Part shown: one piece after another, positions 10,303-19,060 of the stretch
How positions within the stretch are numbered: position 1 is the first letter of the stretch
Layout: every line of letters starts with the position of its first letter
Made by a program: the position numbers and the translations under genes
Notes under the pieces: model-generated
The model's database searches: none
Seen by the model: the letters and a program-made list of their open reading frames with translations, nothing else
What the model was told of the DNA's origin: nothing
Assembly (NCBI RefSeq): GCF_018613535.1
Contig: NZ_JAGGQB010000005.1
Span: forward strand, 310,001 to 374,000
Direction of reading: 5' to 3'
Length of the DNA: 64,000 bases
DNA from: Bacillus sp. ISL-51
GTDB taxonomy: Bacteria > Bacillota > Bacilli > Bacillales > Bacillaceae

Positions 10303-10568
10303 TACTCGCCGAGTCCTTCGCTTTTCATTGTTTCTTCTAAAGCGTTAAGAGCATCGTTTTCGTCTGCGCCAGAAGCAGAGATTGTGATTTCAGCGCCTTT
10401 CGCGATACCTAAAGACATAACACCCATAATAGACTTAAGGTTTACCGTTTTTCCGTTATATTCCAAATTGATGTCAGCGTCATATTTGCTTGCAGTTTGT
10501 ACAAGAACAGTCGCAGGACGAGCGTGGATCCCAGAATCTGCAGTTACTTTAAATGTTTTTTGTGCCAT
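10302..10568 (-). CDS. ptsH: PTS phosphocarrier HPr
   Basis: 88-residue phosphocarrier protein. H15 (GIHARPA) receives phosphate from enzyme I. S46 (LKSIMGV) is the site for HPr kinase, which turns HPr into the CcpA co-repressor for catabolite control. The start at 10568 follows AAAGGAG. It lies between ptsG and ptsI. A strong hairpin and a TATAAT sit in the gap before it, so it can be transcribed both with ptsG and on its own. Confidence 0.98.
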   Translation of the reverse strand: MAQKTFKVTADSGIHARPATVLVQTASKYDADINLEYNGKTVNLKSIMGVMSLGIAKGAEITISASGADENDALNALEETMKSEGLGE

Positions 10569-10602
10569 GTTTATCATTCTCCTTTAAATTAAAGCTATTT
10601 TA

Positions 10603-10652
10603 CTACACAATATTATATCATACAGCCGTACTTGTCATCTGACAAGCACGGC
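10603..10652 (-). promoter_or_regulatory. Hairpin and internal promoter region between ptsG and ptsH
   Basis: A perfect-arm hairpin GCCGTGCTTGTCA...TGACAAGTACGGC (10625-10652) follows the ptsG stop. It lacks a strong U-run, so it may be a partial terminator or a processing site. A TATAAT lies just downstream on the minus strand, fitting a separate promoter for ptsHI. The -35 is not clear. Confidence 0.5.
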
Positions 10653-10664
10653 GTATTTATATGC

Positions 10665-12761
10665 TTATTTGCCGATTTTCACGATGTCTTTTTGTTCTCT
10701 TTTTACTGAACCTTCGGCTGAAATGGCAATCGTTTCACCCTCAGCCAGGTTTGTAAATACAATCGGTGTCATCAGTGACGGCACTTTAGGTTTCACCGCT
10801 TCAAGATCGACTTCCAGAAGCTTTTGACCCGGTTCAACACGGTCTCCTTCAGATACAAAAGCAGTAAACCCTTCGCCTTTGAGGCTGACTGTGTCGATAC
10901 CGAAATGGATCAGTATCTCTTTGCCGCCGTCAGACTGCAGGCCGATCGCATGTTTTGTCGGGAAAACATTTAACACTTTTCCGCGAACAGGCGATACCAC
11001 AATACCTTCTTCTGGAAGAATCGCAAATCCGTCACCCATCATTTTTCCTGAGAATACTTGGTCAGGCACATCGGTAATCGGATGAATTTCACCGGTGATC
11101 GGCGCTGCGAACACTTCTTCACCCTGCTCATTTTGGAGCGGTTCGGCGATGACTTCCTCAACCTGCTGGCTGACTTCTTCTTGTGCGGATACTTTCGGAT
11201 CAGGTCGCGGAGTTCGTCCCGCAATAATATCCTGCATTTGCGTTTTTAAACCGTCAGAGCGAGGGCCGAAAATGGCTTGAATGTTATTTCCGACCTCGAG
11301 CACTCCTGACGCGCCAAGCTGCTTCAGACGGGCTTTATCAACTTTCTTCTGATCGTTGACCGTTACGCGCAGCCTTGTAATACAAGCGTCAAGGTGCTTG
11401 ATATTTTCCTGGTCGCCCATTGCCTGTAAAATCTCGTAAGGCAGGTCGCTTGTCTCCCCTGTCGAGCCTGAAGCTTCATCTTCAGCTTCCTCTTCACGGC
11501 CGGGAGTCTTCAGATTAAACTTCCGGATGGCAAACCGGAAACCGAAGTAGTAAATGACCGCAAATCCCAAGCCGACCGGAATGACGAGCCACCAAGCCGT
11601 CCGGTTAGGTAAAATCCCGAACAGGAAGTAGTCAATCAGACCGCCTGAGAAGGTCATGCCGATTTTAACATTCAAGAGCTGCATAACCATAAAGGAAAGA
11701 CCCGCGAACACACAGTGAATCGCAAACAGGATAGGAGCCACAAACAGGAATGAGAATTCAAGCGGCTCGGTAATACCCGTTAAGAAACTTGTCAATGCGG
11801 CAGAACCCATAATTCCGGCAACAAGTTTTTTCTTTTCCGGCTTCGCTTCATGATAGATTGCAAGCGCTGCCGCAGGAAGCCCGAACATCATGAACGGATA
11901 TTTCCCTGTCATAAATGTTCCTGCTGTCAGCTGAACGCCGTCTTTAATCTGCGCCATGAAAATCCGCTGATCCCCGCGGATGATATCGCCCGCCGTATCT
12001 TTGTAGCTGAAAAATTCATACCAAAACGGCGAGTAGAATATGTGATGCAGACCGAACGGGATCAAGGACCGTTCAATCATTCCGAAAATAAAGGCAGCCA
12101 AGGTTGGATTCGCTTCCACAAGTCCCGTTGAGAAGGAATTCAAACCGTGCTGAATCGGAGGCCAGATCACTAACATAATAAGACCGAGAATTAATGCGGA
12201 AATTGATGTGATAATCGGAACGAAACGCTTACCCGCAAAAAATCCGAGATATTGCGGAAGTTCAATTTTATAAAATTTGTTGAACAATAACGCGGCCAGC
12301 ACCCCGACGATAATACCGCCGAACACGCCCGTCGCCAAAGTAGGAATCCCCAGCATGTTAATATAGGCCGGATGATTTTCCGCAAAGAACTTTGCCCGTT
12401 CAATTTTATCGGACGGAATGCTTCCGTTAGCCATAAGCACAGCGCTCATGGATACGTTCATCACCAAGTATCCGATAATTGCTGCGATTCCGGCAACGCC
12501 GTCTCCGTTTGCAAGACCGATCGCAACCCCTACTGCAAATAGAAGCGGCAGGTTGTCAAACACGATTTGACCGGCGCTTTCCATGACGTTCGCCACAAGC
12601 TGGACGCCATCATTGCTTAGGAAATGCATCACTTGAATCATATCTTTGTTCTGCATGGCATTTCCAAGCGCGAGCAAAATCCCCGCAGCCGGTAAAATCG
12701 CAACCGGAAGCATAAGAGCACGGCCAATTTTCTGGAGAACGCCGAATAATGCTTTAAACAT
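10665..12761 (-). CDS. ptsG: Glucose-specific PTS permease EIICBA
   Basis: Membrane permease that imports and phosphorylates glucose. The 698 residues are in the order IIC (membrane, about 1-420), linker, IIB (phosphocysteine C460 in [10 protein letters not shown]), linker, and IIA (H604 and phosphohistidine H619 in EILIHFGID). This full CBA fusion is as in B. subtilis. ATG at 12761 is supported by GAGGAGGT at 8-base spacing; an upstream in-frame start would add 17 residues without a better RBS. Expression depends on the GlcT-controlled leader at 12874-12953. Confidence 0.97.
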   Translation of the reverse strand: MFKALFGVLQKIGRALMLPVAILPAAGILLALGNAMQNKDMIQVMHFLSNDGVQLVANVMESAGQIVFDNLPLLFAVGVAIGLANGDGVAGIAAIIGYLVMNVSMSAVLMANGSIPSDKIERAKFFAENHPAYINMLGIPTLATGVFGGIIVGVLAALLFNKFYKIELPQYLGFFAGKRFVPIITSISALILGLIMLVIWPPIQHGLNSFSTGLVEANPTLAAFIFGMIERSLIPFGLHHIFYSPFWYEFFSYKDTAGDIIRGDQRIFMAQIKDGVQLTAGTFMTGKYPFMMFGLPAAALAIYHEAKPEKKKLVAGIMGSAALTSFLTGITEPLEFSFLFVAPILFAIHCVFAGLSFMVMQLLNVKIGMTFSGGLIDYFLFGILPNRTAWWLVIPVGLGFAVIYYFGFRFAIRKFNLKTPGREEEAEDEASGSTGETSDLPYEILQAMGDQENIKHLDACITRLRVTVNDQKKVDKARLKQLGASGVLEVGNNIQAIFGPRSDGLKTQMQDIIAGRTPRPDPKVSAQEEVSQQVEEVIAEPLQNEQGEEVFAAPITGEIHPITDVPDQVFSGKMMGDGFAILPEEGIVVSPVRGKVLNVFPTKHAIGLQSDGGKEILIHFGIDTVSLKGEGFTAFVSEGDRVEPGQKLLEVDLEAVKPKVPSLMTPIVFTNLAEGETIAISAEGSVKREQKDIVKIGK

Positions 12762-12873
12762 AAAGAATGTACCTCCTCTATTAGCTAGTGTGACCTTACA
12801 GCGAAAATTCATGACAACGAATTCATAGGCGCAAGTCTTCAGTTTAACCGTTTACATTTGCCCTTTTACACAA

Positions 12874-12953
12874 CAAAAAAGGCATAAGTAAAAAAGGGTG
12901 TGCAAAATAACGGGAACGATCTTCCCGTTTTTTACCCTCAATCACTCATGCCT
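12874..12953 (-). promoter_or_regulatory. ptsG leader: GlcT-responsive RAT/terminator
   Basis: On the minus strand the leader can fold a long terminator whose outer arms are AGGCATGAGT and ACTTATGCCT, followed by TTTTTT. An inner ACGGGAA/TTCCCGT stem with overlapping alternatives is the typical RAT arrangement. In B. subtilis, GlcT binding stabilises the RAT and prevents termination when glucose is present. glcT lies directly upstream. Confidence 0.8.
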
Positions 12954-12992
12954 GATCGAATCAGTAACACGTTTTTAAAGGCTGAACTGAAA

Positions 12993-13838
12993 TTATGAAA
13001 TTTTATTGGTTAATCGGTACAGATGAAGCGTGAGATAAACCGCTTCCGCCTCATGAACTGGTTTGTTCAGCATCTGCTGCAAGATTTTTATCAGTTTCCA
13101 AGCAGTATTGTAGCATAGCGGATATTCATTTTTCAATAATAACATTAACTTTTCTGGTTCTTTTGTCGGCTCTTCCCGCTTAATCCTGTCAATGGTAAAT
13201 CTGATGTGCCGGATCAGCCGCAAATAGTGCACGCTATCTTTATCCACTTTCATTTGAAAAGAGTCCTCAATAACCTGTACGAGCCGGGCCATCAGCTGGG
13301 AATGCTGGTTCACCTCCGACAGGGGGCGGTTCGTCAGGGATGAATGAATATGAAGGGCGATAAACCCGATTTCTCCTTCCGGAAGACAGATCCCCGTCTT
13401 TTCATTAATCATGCCGACGACTTCACGGGCAATTTGAAATTCTTCAGGATAAAGTGATTCCGTTTCCATCAGAAACGGATTTTTGATATCAAACCCCTGC
13501 TGCAATCGCTTAACCGCAAAGGCGATATGATCCGTCAGCGCAATATGGATATGCTCATTTAATGAGTGGTTTGTCCGCTTTTTGATATGATAAATGACGT
13601 CATTGGAGATGTCGACAAGTGTTTCGTCCACATAACCGAGGAGCTTTTTAAATTGTTTTTGTTCTTTTTCATCCTTTAAGATGAACATCTTGTCATAGCC
13701 TTTATCTTCAATGACATCCGCTTGTTTTTTTCCAAAGCCGATCCCTTTTCCGATTAAAACGACCTCACTGTATCTATCATGGGTTGCAATGAGCACATTG
13801 TTATTTAATACCTTTTCAACTGTAAAGGACCCATTCAT
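12993..13838 (-). CDS. glcT: PTS-controlled antiterminator GlcT
   Basis: BglG/SacY-type RNA-binding antiterminator for ptsGHI. The 281 residues contain an N-terminal RNA-binding (CAT) domain at about 1-57 (NGSFTVEKVLNNNV, VLIGKGIGFGKK) and two PTS regulation domains with conserved histidines (for example LNEHIHIALTDHI and FIALHIHSSL). HPr and EIIGlc control its activity by phosphorylation. I used ATG at 13838, with AAAGGAG at 9-base spacing, which gives the B. subtilis length; an upstream ATG would add seven residues. It precedes ptsG on the same strand. Confidence 0.95.
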   Translation of the reverse strand: MNGSFTVEKVLNNNVLIATHDRYSEVVLIGKGIGFGKKQADVIEDKGYDKMFILKDEKEQKQFKKLLGYVDETLVDISNDVIYHIKKRTNHSLNEHIHIALTDHIAFAVKRLQQGFDIKNPFLMETESLYPEEFQIAREVVGMINEKTGICLPEGEIGFIALHIHSSLTNRPLSEVNQHSQLMARLVQVIEDSFQMKVDKDSVHYLRLIRHIRFTIDRIKREEPTKEPEKLMLLLKNEYPLCYNTAWKLIKILQQMLNKPVHEAEAVYLTLHLYRLTNKIS

Positions 13839-13909
13839 GATCCTCAGCTCCTTTGTCATTCAATACCTCATATCGTACAAAACGAACGGAAAGCGCGTCA
13901 ATTCTTTTT

Positions 13910-14872
13910 TTATACGGTTGACCTTTCAATGAGGCGGTATTCAAGAACCTTCTTTGCAGCGGGCTGTCCTCTGATGCTTTTCTCCAGCATGCGAAAGGCC
14001 TGCTTTCCCATTTCTTTCGTCTGAATATCAATGGTGGAAATACCGAGCAACCGGCTGATTTCATGATTATCGATGCTTAAAATGGCGACATCTTCGGGTA
14101 TGCGGGCGCCGTGAGCCCTTGCTTCGAGGTAAAAGCCTGCTGATACTTGATCATTTGCGGCAAAAAGCGCAGTCGGTTTGTCACGCCACTTTTTCCATTT
14201 ATGAAAAAGCGCTTTACCGTCAAGCATCGTGATCGCCTTTTCAACAACCCAGTCCTCCCGATAAAGCTGCCCGATGTCTTTCAGCGCTTCCTTATATGCC
14301 GCGATACGGACTTGGCTGTTCATCCCTTTTTTCCTTGCCAGACAGATTGCTATTTTTTCGTGGCCTCTTTCTATTAAGTAGTTCATTCCGTGCCGAAATG
14401 CTTCTTGATGCGGAATGCTGATTGAGGAAAATCCGGCGGCATCTGCCTGGCAAAGCAGGATCGGGCCTTTCGTGCCGAGCAGTTGCTCATCGGAAATCGC
14501 TTTTGAGCAGAAAATCAGGCCGTCCACCTGGCGCTCCTGTAATTGAGATAAGGCAAAAACTTCTTTTTCAGGCTGATAATCAGTCTGGTACAAAGAGAGA
14601 TGGACGCCTGATGCTTCGGCAGCGTCTGCAATGCCTGCGATCAGGTCTGCGAAATACGGCAGGTGAATGGACGGAAGCACCACTCCGATCATATTGGAAA
14701 AACCCTTAGATAAATGTACGGCATGGATATTGCGCGTATATCCGAGAGATTCCATCGCTTTTTTCACTTTCAATCTTTTTTCTTCACTTACATACTGATG
14801 GTCGTTTAATACCCTTGATACAGTCGTAACGGAAACACCAGCCGCGCTGGCAATGTCTCTGATCGTAGCCAC
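13910..14872 (-). CDS. ykvZ: LacI-family transcriptional regulator YkvZ
   Basis: 320-residue repressor with an N-terminal LacI helix-turn-helix (IRDIASAAGVSVTTVSRVLN, residues 3-22) and a periplasmic-binding-protein-like effector domain. The effector is unknown. It sits just upstream of glcT (71 bp) on the same strand and may be transcribed with it. Its position by the glucose PTS genes suggests a role in sugar control, which is inference only. A divergent small gene begins 97 bp away. Confidence 0.87.
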   Translation of the reverse strand: MATIRDIASAAGVSVTTVSRVLNDHQYVSEEKRLKVKKAMESLGYTRNIHAVHLSKGFSNMIGVVLPSIHLPYFADLIAGIADAAEASGVHLSLYQTDYQPEKEVFALSQLQERQVDGLIFCSKAISDEQLLGTKGPILLCQADAAGFSSISIPHQEAFRHGMNYLIERGHEKIAICLARKKGMNSQVRIAAYKEALKDIGQLYREDWVVEKAITMLDGKALFHKWKKWRDKPTALFAANDQVSAGFYLEARAHGARIPEDVAILSIDNHEISRLLGISTIDIQTKEMGKQAFRMLEKSIRGQPAAKKVLEYRLIERSTV

Positions 14873-14968
14873 GGCGCTCCCCTTTCTTTTTCCCTTGATC
14901 TGGAATGCGTTTCATACATTAAGATAAAACAAAACACTTTTACTCAGCTTGAAAGGAGAAGAAAAGCG

Positions 14969-15094
14969 ATGGGTATCTTTTGTTTGCTGGGGTTGTGTCT
15001 GGCTGTTCTTGGCGGCAGCTTCCTTGCTTTAAAGCCGCTTAAGCAAAAGCATGACATTAAACCGTTTCGGAACTTTGATGATTTTTTTATTTAA
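14969..15094 (+). CDS. Small hydrophobic protein of 41 residues
   Basis: ATG behind GAAAGGAG-AAGAAAAGCG opens a 41-codon frame. One hydrophobic segment (residues 2-19, IFCLLGLCLAVLGGSFLA) is followed by a charged tail KQKHDIKPFRNFDDFF. It resembles a one-pass membrane peptide. It is divergent from ykvZ and convergent with ykvY, with a bidirectional terminator after it. B. subtilis has a small ykz gene here, but I am not certain of the name or similarity. Confidence 0.6.
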   Translation: MGIFCLLGLCLAVLGGSFLALKPLKQKHDIKPFRNFDDFFI

Positions 15095-15103
15095 TACGGG
15101 GAA

Positions 15104-15138
15104 TAAAAAAGGACGCTGTAATGAAAAGTCCTTTTTTA
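15104..15138. terminator. Bidirectional terminator before ykvY 3' end
   Basis: AAAAAAGGAC-N13-GTCCTTTTTT between the small gene and ykvY, with A and T runs on both sides. Confidence 0.8.
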
Positions 15139-15153
15139 TTCCAAAACGGCTTT

Positions 15154-16248
15154 CTATTTTAAGATCGTTAATTCCTTCGGATAACGCGTTAATGCTTCAG
15201 CACCGTCTTTAGTGACAAGCACGTCATCTTCAATGCGAACGCCTCCGACTTCCGGCACGTAAATGCCCGGTTCGATCGTGTAAACCATTCCTTCTGTCAG
15301 CAGCGTATCATTTGTGCGGCTCATTGAAGGATATTCGTGAACCGAAATACCGAGCCCGTGGCCGAGGCGGTGCGGGAAAAAGTTTCCGTATCCCGCTTTT
15401 TCTATAATGCCGCGGGCTTTTAAATCAAGGTCACCGATTCTGACGCCCGGTTTGCTTAACTGAAGCGCCTCTTGTTCCGCCTGCAGCACCGTTTGGTAAA
15501 TCTCTTCTTGCTTCGGGCTGATTGATTGGTATGCAAATGTTCTCGTAATGTCTGAACAATAGCCGTCAAGGATGACGCCTAAATCAAACAGGACGAAATC
15601 ACCTTTTTTCAACCGGTCTGCACCCGGATTGCCGTGGGGCTGGCCTGACTTTTCTCCGAACAGCACCATTGTCGAGAAAGACATGCCCTGTACGCCTTTT
15701 TTCTTCAGCTCAAACTCGATTTGCGCAAGAACCTCCGTTTCACTGACTCCTTCTTTAAGCGCTGCAACACCGACTTCAACACCGTAATCTGCAAGTTTTG
15801 CCGCTTCCCGGAGAATGCTGATTTCTTTCTCATCTTTCACTAGACGGAATTGGTTGAGCGTTTCTTCCGCGGAAACAAACTCAGCGCCGCCTGCAGCCTG
15901 CTTGAGTTTTTCTGAACGGGAAAGAGAAATCGAATCCTTTTCTACCGCGATGGAATGCATCCGGACGTCACGTTTCGCAAGCTCGGCTTGTACCATCTCC
16001 CATGGATCCTCATGATCTCCGTAACCGATGATGTCACGCTCCCATCCGGCGCTGCGGGCTTGGCCGGCTTCCATTCCCGGACAGATGAAAAATGGCTCCT
16101 GCTCCTGAAAAAGAAACAATCCCATTAGCCTCTCATGCGGGTCCGTATAAAAACCCATTAAATAAAATACGTTTTCCTTTGTATGTATAAACGCCGCCTC
16201 ATGCCCTTCTTTTTTCAGCCACGACGAAATCCGCTCTAATCTGTTCAT
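15154..16248 (-). CDS. ykvY: Putative Xaa-Pro dipeptidase (M24 family) YkvY
   Basis: Cytosolic metallopeptidase expected to cut dipeptides ending in proline. The 364 residues have an N-terminal creatinase-like domain and a C-terminal pita-bread fold. The five metal-ligand motifs are visible: the two aspartates in VLFDLGVILDGYCSDIT, the histidine in HRLGHGLGIS, the glutamate in YTIEPGIY and the glutamate in RIEDDVLV. The start ATG follows a GGAGG-type RBS. It has its own terminator and no functional link to its neighbours. Confidence 0.9.
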   Translation of the reverse strand: MNRLERISSWLKKEGHEAAFIHTKENVFYLMGFYTDPHERLMGLFLFQEQEPFFICPGMEAGQARSAGWERDIIGYGDHEDPWEMVQAELAKRDVRMHSIAVEKDSISLSRSEKLKQAAGGAEFVSAEETLNQFRLVKDEKEISILREAAKLADYGVEVGVAALKEGVSETEVLAQIEFELKKKGVQGMSFSTMVLFGEKSGQPHGNPGADRLKKGDFVLFDLGVILDGYCSDITRTFAYQSISPKQEEIYQTVLQAEQEALQLSKPGVRIGDLDLKARGIIEKAGYGNFFPHRLGHGLGISVHEYPSMSRTNDTLLTEGMVYTIEPGIYVPEVGGVRIEDDVLVTKDGAEALTRYPKELTILK

Positions 16249-16325
16249 TCCTTTTTCCTCCTTACCATTAGTGACTCTTCTCCCATTCTATCAGTTTTTT
16301 GCTGATTTTGCTTTTCATGGCCATT

Positions 16326-16358
16326 AAAAACAGCCGCCTTTCGGGCGGCTGCTGTTTT
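16326..16358 (-). terminator. Terminator after zosA
   Basis: CAGCCGCC-CGAA-GGCGGCTG type stem followed by T residues on the minus strand, touching the zosA stop. Confidence 0.8.
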
Positions 16359-18270
16359 ATTTTAATAATCGCAATCCGTTTAAGATGACCAAAATCGTAC
16401 TTCCTTCATGGCCGATAACGCCAAAAGGCAGCTCCATGACCTGCAAAAAATTAGCGCAGATCAACAGGCATATGACTGTCAGTGAGAAAACGATATTCTG
16501 CTTAATGATGCGGTTCATTTTTCTGGAAAGCCGGCACATTTTCACAAGTTTATGCAAATCGTTTTGCATAAGGACCAAGTCGGCTGTTTCCAATGCGACG
16601 TCCGTGCCGCCGCCCATCGCGATGCCGACATCAGCGGTTTTTAAAGCCGGCGCGTCATTAATGCCGTCTCCTACCATCGCAATCGTTCCGTATGTTTTTT
16701 TAAGTTTTTTAATTTCTTCTACCTTCTGATCGGGCAGACATTCTGCGACAACCGTCGTCATGCCTGCTTCTTTGGCGATAGCAGCCGCTGTTTCCGGATG
16801 GTCGCCTGTAAGCATGGCGGTTTTGATTCCGAGTGCTTCAAGCTCCTCCATAACCGCTTTTGCTTCAGGCCGAATTTGATCTTTCAAGGCAATGCAGCCC
16901 GCTATCCGTTCATTTTTTTTAATAAAAACAAGCGTATAGCCTTTATCGTTCAAATCTTTTCCCGTCTTTTCCAAAAATGCAGCGGCCAGATCTTCACCGA
17001 TGAATCCGGCTTTTCCGATCATCCATTTGGCTCCTGAAACGTCGGCTTGAACACCGAAACCGGACGTTTCGTCAATCGATGTATAGCCTGCGTGCGCGGC
17101 GCCGCGGCTTTCAGCAAATTCCGCTATCGCTTTGGCAAGCGGGTGGCTTGATTGCTTTTCAATCGCATAAACTGCTTCTAATACTTCAGCTTCATTTACA
17201 TCTTCCGCAGCTTGGAACGCTTCGACCGCCGGCTGTCCTTTTGTAACTGTACCGGTTTTGTCAAAAGCAATCATTTTGACGCTTCCCAGCTGCTCTAAAA
17301 ATACGCTCCCCTTTACCAATAAACCGTTGCGCGCCCCGTTAGAAATAAGCGAAAGCGCCGCAGGCATGATGGAAGCAACAAGTGCGCACGGAGAGGCCAC
17401 AACCATAAATACCATTGCCCGGTAAAAGGTTTCACTCCAGCTCCAGCCTAAAGCGAAATGGGGAACAAATAAAAGCAATGCGACCGCAAAAAGCACGCAT
17501 TTCACATAGACGTTTTCAAATCGTTCAATAAACGCCTGGGCCGGTGACACACTGTTTTGCGCCGCTTCCACAAGCCTGATAATTTTTCTGAATAAGGAAT
17601 GTTCATTTGATTTAGTGACACGTACCGTTAATGAACCGTTTCTGTTCACTGTGCCTGTATAGACGGCATCTCCGGCTGCCTTTTCCACCGGCATCGCTTC
17701 CCCGGTGAGCGCCGATTCATCCAGACTCGTTGCGCCGGATTCAATGATACCGTCGGCTGCTACGCGTTCGCCAGGCTTTATGACAATCATGTCACCGACT
17801 TTAATATCAGCAGCCGGAATCCGTTTTTCTTTACCGTCCACAAGCAGGCTCGCTTCCTCCGGCTCAAGTTTCATTAATGATGTTAAATCCCGGCTGCTTT
17901 TGTTCATCGTGTATGTCTCTAATGCGCCGCTTAATGAAAAAATAAATATGAGGACAGCTCCTTCCGCCCAATACCCGATAAGGGCAGAACCGACAGCTGC
18001 AAAAATCATTAGCAGCTCGACATTTAACGCCTTTGTCTCCAGTGTATCCAGAATACCTTCTTTCGCTTTCGCAAATCCGCCGATCAGGAAGGCAAGTATA
18101 TACAGGGAAACGGACAGACTTTCCGTTTCGTTGAAAAACCAGCCCGCCAGAATGAGGATGCCGGATACGAGGGCTGCGATCAGCTCAGCATGCTGAAGCC
18201 ACTTTTTCTCAGGCCGTTCTTCTTGTATTGGCTGCTGTGAATTGGTTTGGGTCATTACTTGTTCATTCAT
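16357..18270 (-). CDS. zosA: Zinc-transporting P-type ATPase ZosA
   Basis: P1B-type metal ATPase; in B. subtilis ZosA imports zinc under peroxide stress as part of the PerR regulon. The 637 residues (same length) show the phosphorylation motif DKTGTVTKG, the metal-site SPC in the membrane (VVASPCALVAS), TGEAMPVEK, the HP motif (SSHPLAKA) and the hinge VGDGINDAPAL. There is no N-terminal heavy-metal CxxC domain. It has its own promoter with Fur/PerR-type boxes at 18410-18447. Confidence 0.92.
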   Translation of the reverse strand: MNEQVMTQTNSQQPIQEERPEKKWLQHAELIAALVSGILILAGWFFNETESLSVSLYILAFLIGGFAKAKEGILDTLETKALNVELLMIFAAVGSALIGYWAEGAVLIFIFSLSGALETYTMNKSSRDLTSLMKLEPEEASLLVDGKEKRIPAADIKVGDMIVIKPGERVAADGIIESGATSLDESALTGEAMPVEKAAGDAVYTGTVNRNGSLTVRVTKSNEHSLFRKIIRLVEAAQNSVSPAQAFIERFENVYVKCVLFAVALLLFVPHFALGWSWSETFYRAMVFMVVASPCALVASIMPAALSLISNGARNGLLVKGSVFLEQLGSVKMIAFDKTGTVTKGQPAVEAFQAAEDVNEAEVLEAVYAIEKQSSHPLAKAIAEFAESRGAAHAGYTSIDETSGFGVQADVSGAKWMIGKAGFIGEDLAAAFLEKTGKDLNDKGYTLVFIKKNERIAGCIALKDQIRPEAKAVMEELEALGIKTAMLTGDHPETAAAIAKEAGMTTVVAECLPDQKVEEIKKLKKTYGTIAMVGDGINDAPALKTADVGIAMGGGTDVALETADLVLMQNDLHKLVKMCRLSRKMNRIIKQNIVFSLTVICLLICANFLQVMELPFGVIGHEGSTILVILNGLRLLK

Positions 18271-18381
18271 TATAGATTCTCCTCTCTAATTGAGAACGCA
18301 AATCATCTTCATTTCCCTGATAAAAGCAAAACGGCTGCCTCACAGGCAGCGTTCTTACTCCAATATTGCAGTATTTTCTTT

Positions 18382-18409
18382 ATTATAGCACGACGGCGGA
18401 AGATTTCAA
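18382..18409 (-). promoter_or_regulatory. SigA promoter of zosA
   Basis: TTGAAA, 16 bases, TATAAT on the minus strand. A small hairpin (CTGCCTGTGAGGCAG, near 18333-18350) lies in the leader between promoter and gene, without a clear U-run. Confidence 0.6.
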
Positions 18410-18447
18410 TTATAATTGTTTTAATTTCTTTATGATAATAATTATCA
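18410..18447 (-). promoter_or_regulatory. Tandem Fur/PerR-type operators upstream of zosA
   Basis: 18433-18447 is a perfect TGATAATNATTATCA palindrome, the 7-1-7 Fur consensus. It differs from the PerR consensus TTATAATNATTATAA only at the second and fourteenth bases. 18410-18424 (TTATAATTGTTTTAA) matches the PerR box at 12 of 14 defined positions and abuts the -35 element. Confidence 0.65.
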
Positions 18448-18476
18448 TTAGATCTCTTCTGCCTCTCATTATATGC

Positions 18477-18510
18477 AAAAAAGCCGAGAGGAAATCCTCT
18501 CAGCTTTTAT
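18477..18510 (-). terminator. Terminator after stoA
   Basis: AGCTGAGAGGATTTCCTCTCGGCTTTTTT on the minus strand, overlapping the stoA stop. Confidence 0.8.
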
Positions 18511-18998
18511 TGTTCTGACCATTTTTTTAACTGTGCTGCCGTCATCGGGCCGACGACCGTTTTTTCAATTTCTCCTTTTTCATTCAGCAGAAACGAAGTC
18601 GGAATTGTAATGATACGGTATTCCTTCATCAGCTCGCCTCTGGAATCGAGAACGATCGGGAATGTAAGATGGTGTTGGTTTATGAAGTTTTGAACGGCCT
18701 GCTTGTTTTGCTCCGCGTTTACCAGGTTAACCGTCACAAGGCTCACTTGATCAGAATGATGGTTTTCATAATACGTTTGAAACTGAGGCAGTTCTTTTTT
18801 ACATGGAGGACACCATGACGTCCAGAAATGCAAAATCGTTTTCCGGCCTTTATTCGGGATCGAAATATCGTCTCCTTCAATCGTTTTCATCATAAAGACT
18901 GCAGGAACAGCCTGTTTTCCGGCGGCTTTTGCCTCAGGCATCCAGGCTGCGGCAAGTATGAAAAGAGCTGCACATACAATAAGGCGATTTTTCAGCAT
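18507..18998 (-). CDS. stoA: Spore cortex thiol-disulfide oxidoreductase StoA
   Basis: Membrane-anchored, extracytoplasmic thioredoxin-like protein that breaks disulfides, needed for spore cortex synthesis in B. subtilis. The 163 residues begin with a signal-anchor (about 6-24), followed by a TlpA/ResA-like thioredoxin domain with the active site W-C-P-P-C in HFWTSWCPPCKKEL and the cis-proline region ITIPTSFLLN. It lies 62 bp downstream of ykvU on the same strand, and the pair forms a sporulation operon. Confidence 0.93.
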   Translation of the reverse strand: MLKNRLIVCAALFILAAAWMPEAKAAGKQAVPAVFMMKTIEGDDISIPNKGRKTILHFWTSWCPPCKKELPQFQTYYENHHSDQVSLVTVNLVNAEQNKQAVQNFINQHHLTFPIVLDSRGELMKEYRIITIPTSFLLNEKGEIEKTVVGPMTAAQLKKWSEQ

Positions 18999-19060
18999 AT
19001 GATCTTCCTTTCATGCGTTTCAGATAGCTTGCCCTTCCTTATTGAAATGTATCAGCTTTT

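Noticed and set aside
14895-14925. Possible CcpA (cre) site between ykvZ and the small gene
   Set aside because: The central CG and one arm do not fit the cre consensus when aligned base by base.
17705-18196. 163-codon frame antisense to zosA
   Set aside because: Shadow of membrane-helix codons; no RBS and not like any family I know.
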